Of a stretch of 36,604 nt of DNA, positions 14,692 to 24,300 are shown piece after piece. The position numbers were made by a program, and so were the translations under genes. Where the stretch lies: assembly GCA_027063505.1 (NCBI GenBank), contig JAMORO010000028.1, positions 1 through 36,604 on the forward strand, given 5' to 3'. Within the stretch, counting starts at the first letter, position 1; each line of letters opens with the position of its first letter. Below the pieces are notes generated by a model, which was given only the letters and a program-made list of their open reading frames with translations, was not told the DNA's origin and made no database searches. Source of the DNA: Sulfurimonas sp. Its GTDB lineage: Bacteria > Campylobacterota > Campylobacteria > Campylobacterales > Sulfurimonadaceae.

Positions 14692-15060
14692 CTATACAAC
14701 CTCCGGCGCGAGAGAAACAATTTTCATAAAACCAGCATAACGTACTTCACGACCAACAGGGCCAAAAATACGAGTACCGATTGGTTCTCTCTTGTCATCA
14801 AGGATTACAGCTGCATTGTCATCAAAACGAATTAATGAACCATTTTCACGTTGAATCTCTTTATGAGTTCTAACGATAACAGCTTTAACAACCTTACCTT
14901 TTTTAACTTTAGCAGTTGGAGTCGCTTTCTTAACAGAAGCAACGATAACGTCACCTACTGAAGCATAACGACGCTTAGAACCACCAAGCACTTTAATACA
15001 CATAATCTCTTTAGCACCTGTGTTATCAGCTACTACTAAACGAGTAAAACCTTGGATCAT
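14692..15060 (-). CDS. rplN: 50S ribosomal protein L14
   Basis: This 122-residue five-stranded barrel protein lies at the subunit interface, forms bridge contacts with 16S rRNA and is the docking site of the silencing factor RsfS. It starts [20 protein letters not shown] and ends [16 protein letters not shown]. It overlaps the rpsQ stop by 1 nt. Confidence 0.97.
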   Translation of the reverse strand: MIQGFTRLVVADNTGAKEIMCIKVLGGSKRRYASVGDVIVASVKKATPTAKVKKGKVVKAVIVRTHKEIQRENGSLIRFDDNAAVILDDKREPIGTRIFGPVGREVRYAGFMKIVSLAPEVV

Positions 15061-15308
15061 TATTTAGCTCCCGTTACTACTGTTTTAAGTCTAAAAGATT
15101 TAGTCTTAGAAAGTGGACGACATTCGATTGCGATAATCTCATCTCCAACTTTACACTCACTGCTTTCATCATGTACTAAGTACTTTTTGAAACGTTTTAC
15201 AACTTTGTGGTAACGAGGGTGCATAACACGACGTTCTACAACAATTGAAATTGTTTTTTCACCAGCGATAGTTACTACTTTACCTTGAATTTCACGTTTG
15301 TGTGTCAT
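15060..15308 (-). CDS. rpsQ: 30S ribosomal protein S17
   Basis: This 82-residue OB-fold protein binds the 5' domain of 16S rRNA early in assembly. It begins [20 protein letters not shown]. An in-frame TTG one codon upstream is open, but ATG 15306-15308 with AAGGAG before it is the natural start. It lies 11 nt after rpmC. Confidence 0.97.
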   Translation of the reverse strand: MTHKREIQGKVVTIAGEKTISIVVERRVMHPRYHKVVKRFKKYLVHDESSECKVGDEIIAIECRPLSKTKSFRLKTVVTGAK

Positions 15309-15319
15309 CAACAGGCTCC

Positions 15320-15508
15320 TTAGTTTGCTACTGCAGTAAGTGCAGTATTTATCTTAGCAATATCTTTTTTAGCTACACGAAGTTCGCTAGTATTTTGAAG
15401 TTGCATCATTTTTTGTTTAATCTTAAGAGTAAACAATTCAGTCTTTTTTTCTTTAAGCATAGCGTTTAGCTCTGCTGTTGTTTTATCTGCTAAATCAGAA
15501 TATTTCAT
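15320..15508 (-). CDS. rpmC: 50S ribosomal protein L29
   Basis: This 62-residue helical hairpin lies near the exit tunnel, beside L23. The sequence is [20 protein letters not shown], followed by [20 protein letters not shown]. It overlaps the end of rplP by 14 nt, the longest overlap in this operon and a sign of translational coupling. Confidence 0.96.
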   Translation of the reverse strand: MKYSDLADKTTAELNAMLKEKKTELFTLKIKQKMMQLQNTSELRVAKKDIAKINTALTAVAN

Positions 15509-15920
15509 TGTTCATCTCCGCAGTGATAATTTTACATTTAAATGGAAGCTTGTGCATAGCAAGAGTTAATGCTTCACGAGCGATAGTATCAGGTATACCA
15601 GCCATTTCAAATATGATACGACCTGGCTTAATATTCATAACCCATTGATCAACAGCTCCCTTACCTTTACCCATACGAGTTTCAAGAGGTTTAGCAGTTA
15701 ATGGCTTAGCTGGGAATACACGAATCCAAATCTTACCTTGACGTTTAATATGACGAGTTGCAGAGATACGAGCCGCTTCAATCTGACGAGAGTTAATACG
15801 ACCAGCTTCAACTGCTTTAAATGCGATGTCACCGAAAGCTAATGAGTAACCTGAACGAGCGTAACCACGGTTACGTCCCTTCATTACTTTACGATATTTT
15901 GTTCTTTTTGGCATTAACAT
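15495..15920 (-). CDS. rplP: 50S ribosomal protein L16
   Basis: This 141-residue late-assembly protein lies at the peptidyl-transferase/A-site side of the 50S. It begins [20 protein letters not shown], which includes the usual basic N-terminus, and contains [20 protein letters not shown]. The family R in the [12 protein letters not shown] block is present. It lies 2 nt after rpsC. Confidence 0.97.
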   Translation of the reverse strand: MLMPKRTKYRKVMKGRNRGYARSGYSLAFGDIAFKAVEAGRINSRQIEAARISATRHIKRQGKIWIRVFPAKPLTAKPLETRMGKGKGAVDQWVMNIKPGRIIFEMAGIPDTIAREALTLAMHKLPFKCKIITAEMNNEIF

Positions 15921-15922
15921 AA

Positions 15923-16636
15923 TTATTCAGCCTTTTCACTATTTTGACGTGGAGCACGTTTTGGACGACGCTCTTTTTTCTCTTCAGCTACTTCTACTGG
16001 AACACCTTTAGTAAGTACTTCACCTTTGAAGATCCATACTTTAACACCGATGATACCATATGTAGTGTGAGCTTCTGCGAAACCATAATCAATCTTAGCA
16101 CGAAGAGTATGAAGAGGCACACGACCTTCTAAATACCACTCAGTACGAGCCATTTCAGCTCCACCAAGACGACCAGCAACTGCTACTTTAATTCCTTTAG
16201 CACCAGAACGTTGTGCACCTTGCATAACTTTCTTCATAGCACGACGGAAAGCAACACGACGCTCAAGTTGAGTAGCTACATTTTCAGCAACAAGTTGTGC
16301 TGAAGTTTGAGCTTTTTTCTCTTCTTTGATGTTTACAGAAATTGTTTTACCAATAAGCTTTTGAAGATTAGTTTTAAGCTTCTCAATATCAGCACCTTTC
16401 TTCCCGATAATAATACCAGGACGAGCAGCAACGATAGTTACACGAAGTCTTTTAACTGTTCTTTCGATGATGATGTTAGCAACACCAGCATAATAAAGCT
16501 CTTTCTTTAAAAAAGTTCTTATCTTGTGATCTTCACCTAAAGCAGCAGGAGCTGTTTTAAAATTAGGGAACCAACGGCTCTCCCAGTTACGGTTGATACC
16601 AAGACGTAAACCAATAGGATTAACTTTGTGACCCAT
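15923..16636 (-). CDS. rpsC: 30S ribosomal protein S3
   Basis: This 237-residue protein lies at the mRNA entry tunnel. Its N-terminal KH domain carries the GxxG loop in [16 protein letters not shown], and the C-domain has [16 protein letters not shown] conserved residues (here [20 protein letters not shown]). The tail ([20 protein letters not shown]) is a charged extension. It lies 1 nt after rplV. Confidence 0.97.
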   Translation of the reverse strand: MGHKVNPIGLRLGINRNWESRWFPNFKTAPAALGEDHKIRTFLKKELYYAGVANIIIERTVKRLRVTIVAARPGIIIGKKGADIEKLKTNLQKLIGKTISVNIKEEKKAQTSAQLVAENVATQLERRVAFRRAMKKVMQGAQRSGAKGIKVAVAGRLGGAEMARTEWYLEGRVPLHTLRAKIDYGFAEAHTTYGIIGVKVWIFKGEVLTKGVPVEVAEEKKERRPKRAPRQNSEKAE

Positions 16637-16637
16637 A

Positions 16638-16955
16638 TTATTTACCCTCCACTATTACTAAGATATGTGCTGTTGGTTTTCTAATACCTGAAGCCATACC
16701 ACGAGCACGTGGACGGAAACGTTTAAGAACTGGACCATTGTCAACACGACAAGATGTAATTACACAATCTTCAGCTTCACTACCACTATTTGCAACTGCA
16801 GAAGCAATCACTTTAGAGATAATTTTTGCAGCTTTGTTTGGTGTAAACTCTAAAGCAGCCATAGCTTCTTCAGCGTTCATACCTTGAACCTCTCTTGCAA
16901 TAAGACGAGATTTAATCGGAGATACACGGATAAATTTTAATAATGCTCTAGCCAT
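16638..16955 (-). CDS. rplV: 50S ribosomal protein L22
   Basis: This 105-residue protein has a beta-hairpin that lines the exit tunnel (macrolide resistance site). Conserved segments are [20 protein letters not shown] and the hairpin tip [20 protein letters not shown]. It lies 2 nt after rpsS. Slightly shorter than in E. coli but complete. Confidence 0.96.
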   Translation of the reverse strand: MARALLKFIRVSPIKSRLIAREVQGMNAEEAMAALEFTPNKAAKIISKVIASAVANSGSEAEDCVITSCRVDNGPVLKRFRPRARGMASGIRKPTAHILVIVEGK

Positions 16956-16957
16956 GA

Positions 16958-17233
16958 CTATCCTTTCTTCTGAACAGAGCCCTTATGGCCCTTGAATGTA
17001 CGAGTTGGTGCGAATTCACCAAGTTTGTAACCGATATGGTTTTCTGAAACATGAACAGGAACGAACTGACGCCCGTTGTGAACATTGATTGTGAATCCAA
17101 CCATGTCAGGAGTTACCATAGATCTTCTTGACCAAGTCTTGATAGGTTTTTTATTACCCTCAGCCTTAGCTTTTTCAATCTTTTTACTTAAATGGTCATC
17201 AACAAATGGACCTTTTTTTAATGAACGAGCCAT
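16958..17233 (-). CDS. rpsS: 30S ribosomal protein S19
   Basis: This 91-residue head protein pairs with S13. The standard sequence is [20 protein letters not shown], then [20 protein letters not shown] and [17 protein letters not shown] [20 protein letters not shown]. It lies 2 nt after rplB. Confidence 0.97.
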   Translation of the reverse strand: MARSLKKGPFVDDHLSKKIEKAKAEGNKKPIKTWSRRSMVTPDMVGFTINVHNGRQFVPVHVSENHIGYKLGEFAPTRTFKGHKGSVQKKG

Positions 17234-17235
17234 AA

Positions 17236-18081
17236 TTAACCTACCCTTTTAGCATTTGGTTTTCTACGAGTAATAATTAACTTATCACTTGCTTTTCTAC
17301 GACGAGTTTTAGCACCTTTAGTCGGTTTACCCCATGGAGTAACCGGATGACGACCCGAGTTAGTTTTACCTTCACCACCACCGTGTGGGTGATCTATTGG
17401 ATTCATTGCAGAACCACGAGTCTGAGGACGAATACCAAGGTGACGTTGACGACCAGCTTTAGCGATAACAATGTTACCAAACTCTTCGTTACCAACTTGA
17501 CCTACAGTAGCTAAACACTCACCAAGAACTAAACGCATCTCAGATGAAGGCATACGTAAAGATACATATTTCCCATCACGACCCATAATTTGAGCAGATG
17601 TACCAGCAGCACGACACATTTGTCCGCCTTTACCAGTTTTAAGTTCGATGTTATGAATCAGAGTACCCACTGGGATATTCTTAAGTTTCATAGTGTTACC
17701 AGCTTTTACATCAAGACCATCAGCAGAAGATTGGATCATATCACCAACATTTAAGCCTTTAGGTTGAAGGATATAGCGCTTTTCACCGTCAGCATAAGTA
17801 ATAAGAGCGATACGACAGTTTCTGTATGGATCGTACTCAATTGCACTTACAGTTCCTGGAATATCAAATTTATTTCTTTTGAAATCGATGATACGATAGA
17901 TCTTTTTAGCACCAGCTTGACGGTGACGAGAAGTGATACGACCATTGTTGTTACGACCAGCATGAGCAGGAAGTTTTACAAGTAATGAACGAACACTAGG
18001 CTTAGCCGTAATGTCTGAGCTATCAACATTTGTATAAAAACGACGAGACGGAGTTAACGGTCTATAAGTTTTAATTGCCAT
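17236..18081 (-). CDS. rplB: 50S ribosomal protein L2
   Basis: This 281-residue protein is needed for subunit joining and peptidyl-transferase function. The key loop [20 protein letters not shown] with the conserved His is intact, and the C-terminus [20 protein letters not shown] is basic as expected. The OB and SH3-like domains are of normal length. It lies 3 nt after rplW. Confidence 0.98.
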   Translation of the reverse strand: MAIKTYRPLTPSRRFYTNVDSSDITAKPSVRSLLVKLPAHAGRNNNGRITSRHRQAGAKKIYRIIDFKRNKFDIPGTVSAIEYDPYRNCRIALITYADGEKRYILQPKGLNVGDMIQSSADGLDVKAGNTMKLKNIPVGTLIHNIELKTGKGGQMCRAAGTSAQIMGRDGKYVSLRMPSSEMRLVLGECLATVGQVGNEEFGNIVIAKAGRQRHLGIRPQTRGSAMNPIDHPHGGGEGKTNSGRHPVTPWGKPTKGAKTRRRKASDKLIITRRKPNAKRVG

Positions 18082-18084
18082 GTG

Positions 18085-18366
18085 TTATACCGCCAAACTT
18101 TCGATTTGTGCACCTTCTGGTAAAGTAACATAAAACTTTTTGAAGTTATTTTGTTTACCTTGTACACCACGGAAACGTTTAGTTTTTCCGCTTTGATTTA
18201 AAGAGTTAATCTTGTTAGGAATAATCCCAAAATACTCTCTAAAAATTTCCTTAAGACCTGTTTTAGTCATACGAGTTGATGTTTGAACAACGATCACACC
18301 ATCTTCTTGCATACCAAGAGTCTTCTCTGTATATATAATAGATTTAATATCTGTAATATCAGCCAT
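18085..18366 (-). CDS. rplW: 50S ribosomal protein L23
   Basis: This 93-residue exit-tunnel protein is the docking site for trigger factor and SRP. It begins [20 protein letters not shown] with the conserved TEK, and the internal loop [20 protein letters not shown] lines the tunnel. Its start overlaps the rplD stop by 1 nt. Confidence 0.96.
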   Translation of the reverse strand: MADITDIKSIIYTEKTLGMQEDGVIVVQTSTRMTKTGLKEIFREYFGIIPNKINSLNQSGKTKRFRGVQGKQNNFKKFYVTLPEGAQIESLAV

Positions 18367-18980
18367 TACTTAGCCTCACTTGTTAAAGTTTCGAATACAG
18401 CTTTCTCTATCACGATTGAGCGATAGTTTGCAGCTAAGTATGCGTTTAACTCATTAGATTCGATTACGTAAGTTTGAGATAAGTTCTCAAAAGCTAAAAA
18501 CGTTGGCTCATCTAATAAAGATTTAACAAAAAGAGTATCTCTTTGGTTAAGTTGTTTCCACATAGCATTTGCATCTTTAGTTTTACCAGATGCAACTTCT
18601 ATAGAGTCAACTACAAAAAGAGTACCATTTTGTGCATGCTCATTTAAAGCAAAGTTTAAAGCTAATTTCTTTTGCTTTTTATTTACTTTAAGATTGTAGT
18701 TATGGTTGTTCATAGAACCGAACGCTTTACCACCACCAACGAAGATAGGAGAACGACGTGAACCAGCACGAGCGCGACCGCCACCTTTTTGAGCCCATGG
18801 TTTCTTACCACCACCGCGCACTTCACTTCTACCTTTAGTAGTCGCTGTATTTGCACGTTGTGCAGCTTGAGCAGACTTAACATAAAGCCATAAGTTGTGA
18901 GGGTTAATTCCAGAGAATGACTCTGGTAATGCTAACTCAGATGCTTTTTCCATTTTTTCATTTAAAACGATTGCGCTCAT
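18366..18980 (-). CDS. rplD: 50S ribosomal protein L4
   Basis: This 204-residue protein has an extended loop that reaches the exit-tunnel constriction ([20 protein letters not shown] and the following [20 protein letters not shown]). In E. coli L4 also represses the S10 operon through its leader. The short hairpin upstream of rpsJ here is not obviously that element. It overlaps rplC by 1 nt. Confidence 0.97.
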   Translation of the reverse strand: MSAIVLNEKMEKASELALPESFSGINPHNLWLYVKSAQAAQRANTATTKGRSEVRGGGKKPWAQKGGGRARAGSRRSPIFVGGGKAFGSMNNHNYNLKVNKKQKKLALNFALNEHAQNGTLFVVDSIEVASGKTKDANAMWKQLNQRDTLFVKSLLDEPTFLAFENLSQTYVIESNELNAYLAANYRSIVIEKAVFETLTSEAK

Positions 18981-19555
18981 TATTTAGCTACCTTTACACG
19001 ACCTAGAGTACCGTTAGCACCAGATACAGAACCTAAAACCGCAATGATTTTATTTTCAGCATCGTAAGAAACGATCTCATTTTTTACACTGTTTTGACAG
19101 TTTCCGTAATGACCTGGCATTTTCTTACCTTTCATTACACGACCTGGCCACTCAGCATTACCAATTGAACCTGTTCTACGACCAAATCTATGACCGTGAG
19201 AAGCTGGACCACCAGAGAAGTTCCAACGTTTCATTGCACCAGAAAAACCGCGACCTTTTGTTGTAAAAGTTGATTTTACTACAGTAGCTTCCGCTAATGG
19301 AGTCATATCAATGTCACCAGCTTCAGTGTTTGCTACTTCTAAAGTAACGAAACGGTTGAATTCAGCAGATAAAGAGTACTTTTTCTGTTGACCTTCAATT
19401 GCTTTGTTTAATTTTTTACCGCTGTTGTAAGATACAATTGCAGTGCCTTCATTCACTTCACATACTTTAGCATCAAGAACTCTTAAAAGAGTAACTGGCT
19501 TAGCAGGAACAGTGATAGTACGAGTCATACCGATTTTTTCAACAATATATTCCAC
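18980..19555 (-). CDS. rplC: 50S ribosomal protein L3
   Basis: This 191-residue protein starts large-subunit assembly and has a loop close to the peptidyl-transferase centre. The signature [20 protein letters not shown] followed by [20 protein letters not shown] is intact. It is slightly shorter than the usual ~205 residues. It lies 10 nt after rpsJ. Confidence 0.97.
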   Translation of the reverse strand: MEYIVEKIGMTRTITVPAKPVTLLRVLDAKVCEVNEGTAIVSYNSGKKLNKAIEGQQKKYSLSAEFNRFVTLEVANTEAGDIDMTPLAEATVVKSTFTTKGRGFSGAMKRWNFSGGPASHGHRFGRRTGSIGNAEWPGRVMKGKKMPGHYGNCQNSVKNEIVSYDAENKIIAVLGSVSGANGTLGRVKVAK

Positions 19556-19565
19556 TACGAACTCC

Positions 19566-19877
19566 TTACTTATCCATAGAACGTACTTCTACGTCTACTT
19601 CCGGTGCAAGATCAAGCTTCATTAATGAATCTACAGTTTCTGGAGTAGCAGAAACTATGTCAATCATTCTAGCGTGCATACGAATCTCAAACTGCTCACG
19701 AGCTTTCTTGTTAACGTGAACTGATTTAAGTACTGTATACTTACGAATCTTTGTTGGTAAAGGGATCGGACCACGAATTGCAGCACCTGTACGCTTTACA
19801 GCCTCAACGATTGAAGCTACAGATCTATCGAGTACACGATGATCGTAAGCTTTCAATTTTAAACGAATTTTTTCCAT
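19566..19877 (-). CDS. rpsJ: 30S ribosomal protein S10 (NusE)
   Basis: This 103-residue head protein also acts as NusE, joining NusB in antitermination of rRNA transcription. It begins [20 protein letters not shown] and contains [20 protein letters not shown]. It heads the 23-gene minus-strand unit, with AAGGAA before its ATG. Confidence 0.97.
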   Translation of the reverse strand: MEKIRLKLKAYDHRVLDRSVASIVEAVKRTGAAIRGPIPLPTKIRKYTVLKSVHVNKKAREQFEIRMHARMIDIVSATPETVDSLMKLDLAPEVDVEVRSMDK

Positions 19878-19899
19878 AATTTTCCTTCATAAAGAACTC

Positions 19900-19916
19900 G
19901 TCAGGCGTTACCTGAC
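19900..19916 (-). promoter_or_regulatory. Leader hairpin of the S10-spc operon
   Basis: GTCAGG/CCTGAC form a 6-bp stem with a 5-nt loop in the ~60-nt leader between the predicted start and the rpsJ ATG. It might affect translation or stability of the operon mRNA. The sequence alone does not show what controls it. Confidence 0.4.
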
Positions 19917-19944
19917 TATTAACCACTATTATTTTAGGGTGCGA

Positions 19945-19956
19945 AATTATACCCAA
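19945..19956 (-). promoter_or_regulatory. Promoter core of the S10-spc operon
   Basis: On the minus strand it reads TTGGGTATAATT, with TATAAT at 19946-19951, identical over 12 bases to the rpmJ promoter at 654-665. The predicted start is near 19939, followed by the hairpin-containing leader. Confidence 0.65.
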
Positions 19957-20203
19957 GCTTCTCTATATATTCAAGGATTCAGGGGGTAAATTTTGATTTT
20001 AGAAGAAATTCATTTCCTTTTAAAAAGGAACAAATATTTTTTACTATCAAATAAACTTCTTTTTTTTCTCTCTTTTAGATAAAAATTCTAGAGATTATGC
20101 ATTTAATAGATAAACAAAATACGCTATAGTTTTGATTATAAATAGATACCTGCACAAAAGTGTTGTAATTTTAGAGAATAAGCATCAAGGATAGCTATAT
20201 ATT

Positions 20204-21400
20204 ATGCATGAGACACAATTAATCATAAAACCAGAATTTGTAGATACTTATAAGAAGGGATATCCACTTATCTCAAAAGAATCAATAGTTAACTCGAATC
20301 AACATATTGATGAAGGTTCTATTTTAATTCTTCTTGATGAAAAGAAAAAGTTTATTCTTAAAGGTTATCATGGAGTACAGAACAAAGGATATGGTTGGGT
20401 ACTCTCTTCTAATAAAGATGAAAAGATTGACACGACTTTTTTTAGCAAAAAAATAAACTCTGCTATAGAGTACAGAAAAGAGTTTTTTACTAATAACAAT
20501 ACGACTGCATTTAGAATTTTCAATGGAGAGGGTGATGGAATAGGTGGTTTAACCATAGACTACTTTAATGGCTATTACCTATTAACTTGGTATAGTCTTG
20601 GTATCTATGAATTTAAGTCAGAGATATTAGAAGCATTGAAGAGAACTATTTCTTATAAAGGTATATACCAAAAAAAGCGTTTTGACTCAAAAGGTAAATA
20701 TCTTAATGATGACAATGACTTCATATGTGGAGAAGAAGCTCCTACCCCACTCTTAGTCAAAGAGAATGGAGCTAATTTTGCCATTTATCTGGATGATGGA
20801 GCAATGGTTGGTGTATTTTTAGACCAAAGAGATGTTCGGAAAACTATTCGAGATAAGTATGCTAAAGGTAAAACAGTTCTAAATACTTTCTCTTATACTG
20901 GGGCTTTCTCTATCTTTGCAGCACTTGGCAGTTCTTCTAAAACAACAAGTGTTGACTTAGCTAAGCGAAGTCTTCCTAAAACAACAGAGCAGTTTCAAAT
21001 CAATAATATTAATCTAAAAGATCAAGAGATTATAGTTGAGGATGTATTTAACTACTTTAAGTATGCTGTTAAGAAAAATCTTCTGTTTGACATTGTTGTT
21101 TTAGATCCCCCTAGTTTTGCACGCTCTAAAAAGCGAACGTTTAGTGCCTTCAAAGATTATGTAAATCTTTTAAAAGAAGCAATCCAAATAACAAAAAAAG
21201 GTGGCATAATAGTAGCTTCAACTAACTCTGCAAACTTTAGTATGATGACTTTTAGCGACTTTATTTCTAAAGCTTTCAGAGAGTTAAAGGGCAAGTATGA
21301 AATAAAAGAGAGATTTTCTTTGCCAAAAGATTTTAAAGTTTTAGATAAATTCAAAGAGGGTAACTACCTCAAAGTTGTATTTATAAAAAAGCTTAAGTAA
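20204..21400 (+). CDS. RlmI-like rRNA (cytosine-5) methyltransferase
   Basis: This 398-residue class I SAM-dependent methyltransferase of the RlmI (m5C1962 of 23S rRNA) group has an N-terminal PUA-like RNA-binding domain (about 1-75) and a linker with the family block RIFNGEGDGIGGLTIDYFNG (103-122). GVFLDQRDVR (203-212) follows. The SAM-binding motif is VLNTFSYTGAFSIFAA (225-240), an acidic D251 lies in motif II, and the DPPSF catalytic loop is at 301-305. Which base it modifies here cannot be read from sequence, so the symbol is left open. AAGGAT precedes the ATG at a rather long distance. Confidence 0.85.
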   Translation: MHETQLIIKPEFVDTYKKGYPLISKESIVNSNQHIDEGSILILLDEKKKFILKGYHGVQNKGYGWVLSSNKDEKIDTTFFSKKINSAIEYRKEFFTNNNTTAFRIFNGEGDGIGGLTIDYFNGYYLLTWYSLGIYEFKSEILEALKRTISYKGIYQKKRFDSKGKYLNDDNDFICGEEAPTPLLVKENGANFAIYLDDGAMVGVFLDQRDVRKTIRDKYAKGKTVLNTFSYTGAFSIFAALGSSSKTTSVDLAKRSLPKTTEQFQINNINLKDQEIIVEDVFNYFKYAVKKNLLFDIVVLDPPSFARSKKRTFSAFKDYVNLLKEAIQITKKGGIIVASTNSANFSMMTFSDFISKAFRELKGKYEIKERFSLPKDFKVLDKFKEGNYLKVVFIKKLK

Positions 21401-21414
21401 GCGAGTATTTGAAA

Positions 21415-22632
21415 ATGAGCCCTATTAAAATCGCTATTATCGGAGCTGGTCCTGCTGGTCTTATGGCGGCACAAGTCCTCTGTGAGGCTGGATATGCCCC
21501 TACTGTTTTTGACTCTATGCCCTCTGCTGCTCGTAAATTTTTACGAGCAGGTCGTGGAGGATTAAATCTCACTTATGCAGAGGAATCAACTCTCTTCTCT
21601 AGTCGTTACTTTGAAGCTGAACCTTTTTTACTCCCTGCTCTAAAGACCTTTAGTCCTGAGAGTATGCGTTCGTGGGCTGCAGAGCTTGGCTTTGAGACCT
21701 TCGTTGGCTCCTCTGGAAAAGTCTATCCACTTGATAAAAAAGCAGCTCCTCTCCTTCGTGCCTGGTTACAAAGACTAAAATCTAAGGGAACTCAGTTTAA
21801 AATGAAACATCGTCTAGTCTCATGGGAGAACGATACTTGGAAGTTCCAAACAGCAGATACTCTTCAAGAGTACTCCTTTGATAAAGTTATTTTAGCTTTA
21901 GGAGGTGCTTCTTGGCCACAACTTGGCTCTACAGGTGATTGGGTCAAAATACTTGAGAACAAAAGTTTAATAATAAACCCACTTAAACCTGCAAATATGG
22001 GCTTTAATGTCTCTTGGTCACAGATATTTAAAGAGAAATTTTCAGGTACTCCTCTCAAAAATGTTACACTTAACTTTACAGATATTAACGGGAAAACTCA
22101 CTCCAAACTAGGAGAGCTTTTAGTGAGTGAAAATGGAGTTGAGGGTAATCTAATCTATACACATTCCAAACTACTTAGAGAGAAAATAGAACAGAACTCT
22201 CCACTAACCCTCTCCCTTGATCTTTTTCCTCACCGCACAGAAGAGAAGTTAAAACAACAGCTAAGTGCCTCTCGAGGTAAGCAGAGTTTGAGTGCCTTTT
22301 GGAAACGATTGGGCTTAAGTGGTGTTAGAGCATCTTTACTAAGAGAAGTTCTATCAAAAGAGTCCTTAGCGGATGCTCACTTAGTAGCAAAAACTCTTAA
22401 AGAGTTTCCTCTAACCTTAGACTCTTATAGACCACTCAAAGAGGCTATTAGCACGGCAGGAGGATTAAGCTTTGAAAATTTAGATACACACTTAATGCTT
22501 AAAAAATTTCCTGATGTCTTTTGTGTTGGAGAGATGCTAGACTGGGAAGCACCTACTGGTGGTTATCTCTTAACAGGAGTAATGGGACAGGGGAAACAAG
22601 TGGCAGAAGCTCTTTTGAAATCATTTGAGTAA
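21415..22632 (+). CDS. HI0933/YhiN-type FAD-dependent flavoprotein (TIGR03862-like)
   Basis: This 405-residue predicted flavoprotein has the Rossmann dinucleotide motif GAGPAGLMAAQVL (10-22), the family segment FLRAGRGGLNLTYAEE, and a C-terminal FAD-contact block (TGGYLLTGVMGQGKQVAEAL). The biochemical role of the family is unknown. ATG 21415 is preferred over an in-frame TTG at 21409, and the ribosome-binding site is weak. The sequence looks less A/T-rich than its neighbours, especially in the first few hundred bases, and the family is best known from alphaproteobacteria, so transfer is possible (impression, not computed). It lies 14 nt after the methyltransferase gene. Confidence 0.8.
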   Translation: MSPIKIAIIGAGPAGLMAAQVLCEAGYAPTVFDSMPSAARKFLRAGRGGLNLTYAEESTLFSSRYFEAEPFLLPALKTFSPESMRSWAAELGFETFVGSSGKVYPLDKKAAPLLRAWLQRLKSKGTQFKMKHRLVSWENDTWKFQTADTLQEYSFDKVILALGGASWPQLGSTGDWVKILENKSLIINPLKPANMGFNVSWSQIFKEKFSGTPLKNVTLNFTDINGKTHSKLGELLVSENGVEGNLIYTHSKLLREKIEQNSPLTLSLDLFPHRTEEKLKQQLSASRGKQSLSAFWKRLGLSGVRASLLREVLSKESLADAHLVAKTLKEFPLTLDSYRPLKEAISTAGGLSFENLDTHLMLKKFPDVFCVGEMLDWEAPTGGYLLTGVMGQGKQVAEALLKSFE

Positions 22633-22664
22633 AGAGTCACACTCTAATCCTATAGAAAACTTGT

Positions 22665-22670
22665 TATAAT
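22665..22670 (+). promoter_or_regulatory. -10 box of the ATPase gene, leaderless arrangement
   Basis: TTGTTATAAT ends 7 nt before ATG 22678 and no Shine-Dalgarno site is present, so translation probably begins at the transcript end. Confidence 0.5.
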
Positions 22671-22677
22671 CTTTCTA

Positions 22678-23742
22678 ATGGAAATATTACTCGAAGAATT
22701 TTATAAAACTGATCTCAGTTTAGAAAAATATCATTTTAGAAAACTCTATTTAGATAATAAAAGTTACCAAATAAATGGCATAACACATAGTGGTAAATCC
22801 AAACTTGTGAAGCATTATCTTTTAGGACTTAAAAAGAGTTCCTATCTTTACATTAACTGTAATGATATTCGTATAAACATAGAGGCACTTAACCGTACTC
22901 TAAACTCTTTTTGTAATAAAAACAAGATAGATGTACTTGTCCTTGATAACTATGTACAAACGATAAAGTTTGCTAATGTCTCTCAACTCATCATCACCTC
23001 TGAAACTCATTATAAGATAGATATTTTAGAAACTCTTCAACTCTACCCTTTAGATTATGAAGAGTTTTTAGCCTATGAACATAAGTATGACTCTTCAGCA
23101 CTCAACCATTTTTTTCAAATTGGAGGCTTTGCACATATGCATAAAGTGAGTGCAGATGAGAGAAACCTCAACATACAAAAAATGCTTCGTTTTACACTTG
23201 ATGATGTTTCATTTAACATTATAACCCTCTGTGCAAAATTTATGTCACAGAAACTCTCTGCCTTTACCATATATGAGCGTCTCAAACAGAGTCGTAAAAT
23301 TAGTAAAGATACTCTCTACAAATCTTTTGATACTCTTGTTGCTAAAAACTACATTCATCTCTTAGAAAAGTTTGAACATAAACGAGCGACTAAGAAAGTC
23401 TACCTCTGTGACACCTCTCTTAAAACTGCTCTTAGTATTGAAAAGAATTTTGGAAACTTCTTTGAAAACATGGTCTTTTTAGAACTTTTAAAATCGCAAA
23501 CAGAGTGCTACTATGATGATGGTATAGACTTTTATCTACCTCAAACAAATGAGATTATACTCTGTAAGCCACTTGTAGATGAGCGAAGACTTTTTAAAAA
23601 GCTTGAAGCTATAGAGGCATTTATCTTTACTCACTCTATAGAGAAAGTAACTGCCATTAGTATGAACAAAGAGGGTAGCCTATCTCACCCCCTTGCAGTT
23701 GTTGAGATAGTCCCTTTTGATATATGGGCCATAGGAGATTAA
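22678..23742 (+). CDS. AAA_14/DUF4143-like ATP-binding protein
   Basis: This 354-residue P-loop ATPase has a Walker A motif G34-ITHS-GK40-S41, a Walker B-like stretch IDVLVLDNY (84-92), a winged-helix-like middle region (KLSAFTIYERLKQSRKISKD) and a C-terminal nuclease-like domain (NFFENMVFLELLKSQTECYY) as in DUF4143 proteins. Function is unknown. Family members are found widely as stand-alone ATPases. It is followed directly by rnhB (the stop of this gene precedes the rnhB ATG with no gap), which I recall as conserved in Helicobacter/Campylobacter relatives. Confidence 0.8.
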   Translation: MEILLEEFYKTDLSLEKYHFRKLYLDNKSYQINGITHSGKSKLVKHYLLGLKKSSYLYINCNDIRINIEALNRTLNSFCNKNKIDVLVLDNYVQTIKFANVSQLIITSETHYKIDILETLQLYPLDYEEFLAYEHKYDSSALNHFFQIGGFAHMHKVSADERNLNIQKMLRFTLDDVSFNIITLCAKFMSQKLSAFTIYERLKQSRKISKDTLYKSFDTLVAKNYIHLLEKFEHKRATKKVYLCDTSLKTALSIEKNFGNFFENMVFLELLKSQTECYYDDGIDFYLPQTNEIILCKPLVDERRLFKKLEAIEAFIFTHSIEKVTAISMNKEGSLSHPLAVVEIVPFDIWAIGD

Positions 23743-24300
23743 ATGAATAAATTATGTGGAATAGATGAAGCAGGTCGAGGACCTATCGCTGGAGATCTGG
23801 TTGTAGCAGGATGTATCTTTGAAGATAATATCTCAATTGATGGACTAAATGACTCAAAAAAAATAAGTGAAAAAAAACGGTATAAACTTTTTGATGAGAT
23901 TATTCAAAAGACGAATTATCATATAGTTGTTATTAAACCTAATGAAATCGATGAAAAAGGTCTTTCATACTGTATGACAAAAGCACTCCAAGAGATTCAA
24001 AGCTCTCTCCTTACAGATGAGTATCTCTTTGATGGTAATACAACCTTTGGTGTAACAGGTTTAGAGACTATGGTTAAAGCAGATGGAAAAGTAGCCGAGG
24101 TAAGTGCCGCTTCTATCTTAGCAAAAGTGACACATGATAGAAATATTATTCGTGATGCAAAAGAGTACCCTGAGTATGGATTTGAAAAACACAAAGGGTA
24201 TGGTACAAAACTTCATGTTGAGATGATTAAAAAGTATGGTTACTCACCTATTCATAGAAGAAGTTTCAAACTCAAAGCCTTAGAAAAGACTCTTTTTTAA
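23743..24300 (+). CDS. rnhB: Ribonuclease HII
   Basis: This 185-residue enzyme removes single ribonucleotides and RNA from DNA. The active-site DEDD set is visible: D8-E9 in CGIDEAGRGPIAGDL, the Asp of VKADGKVAEVSAASI, and the TH-D in VTHDRN. It ends KLKALEKTLF and is of near-typical length. Its stop codon (24298-24300) overlaps by 2 nt, on the opposite strand, the stop of the HupE-type gene (24297-24299). Confidence 0.95.
   Translation: MNKLCGIDEAGRGPIAGDLVVAGCIFEDNISIDGLNDSKKISEKKRYKLFDEIIQKTNYHIVVIKPNEIDEKGLSYCMTKALQEIQSSLLTDEYLFDGNTTFGVTGLETMVKADGKVAEVSAASILAKVTHDRNIIRDAKEYPEYGFEKHKGYGTKLHVEMIKKYGYSPIHRRSFKLKALEKTLF

Larger units (their letters stand above)
19878..20203. other. Divergent intergenic region between rpsJ and the methyltransferase gene
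   Basis: These 326 nt hold no gene. The left part is the rpsJ leader and promoter (hairpin 19900-19916, promoter core 19945-19956). The middle is A/T-rich, with a G-run at 19981-19986 and a near-palindrome TTCCTTTT-A-AAAAGGAA (20024-20040). The right part has A/T-rich sequence and an AAGGAT site before the methyltransferase gene. No tRNA or small-RNA structure was recognised. Confidence 0.6.

Noticed and set aside
12743..19625. Several 60-115-residue frames on the plus strand across the ribosomal operon
   Set aside because: They are antisense shadows of conserved ribosomal genes and resemble no protein.
19900..19916. L4-responsive leader hairpin as in the E. coli S10 operon
   Set aside because: The stem is short and lacks the multi-hairpin layout of the E. 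coli leader. Only a generic hairpin is claimed.
20024..20040. A/T palindrome TTCCTTTT-A-AAAAGGAA as terminator or operator
   Set aside because: The loop is too small and the sequence is simple A/T-rich. It lies between two divergent genes, where a terminator is not expected.
21409..21414. TTG start for the flavoprotein, and TTG starts one codon upstream of rplO, rpsQ and the TPR gene
   Set aside because: In each case an ATG one or two codons later fits better, and for rplO, rpsQ and the TPR gene it also has a plausible ribosome-binding site.
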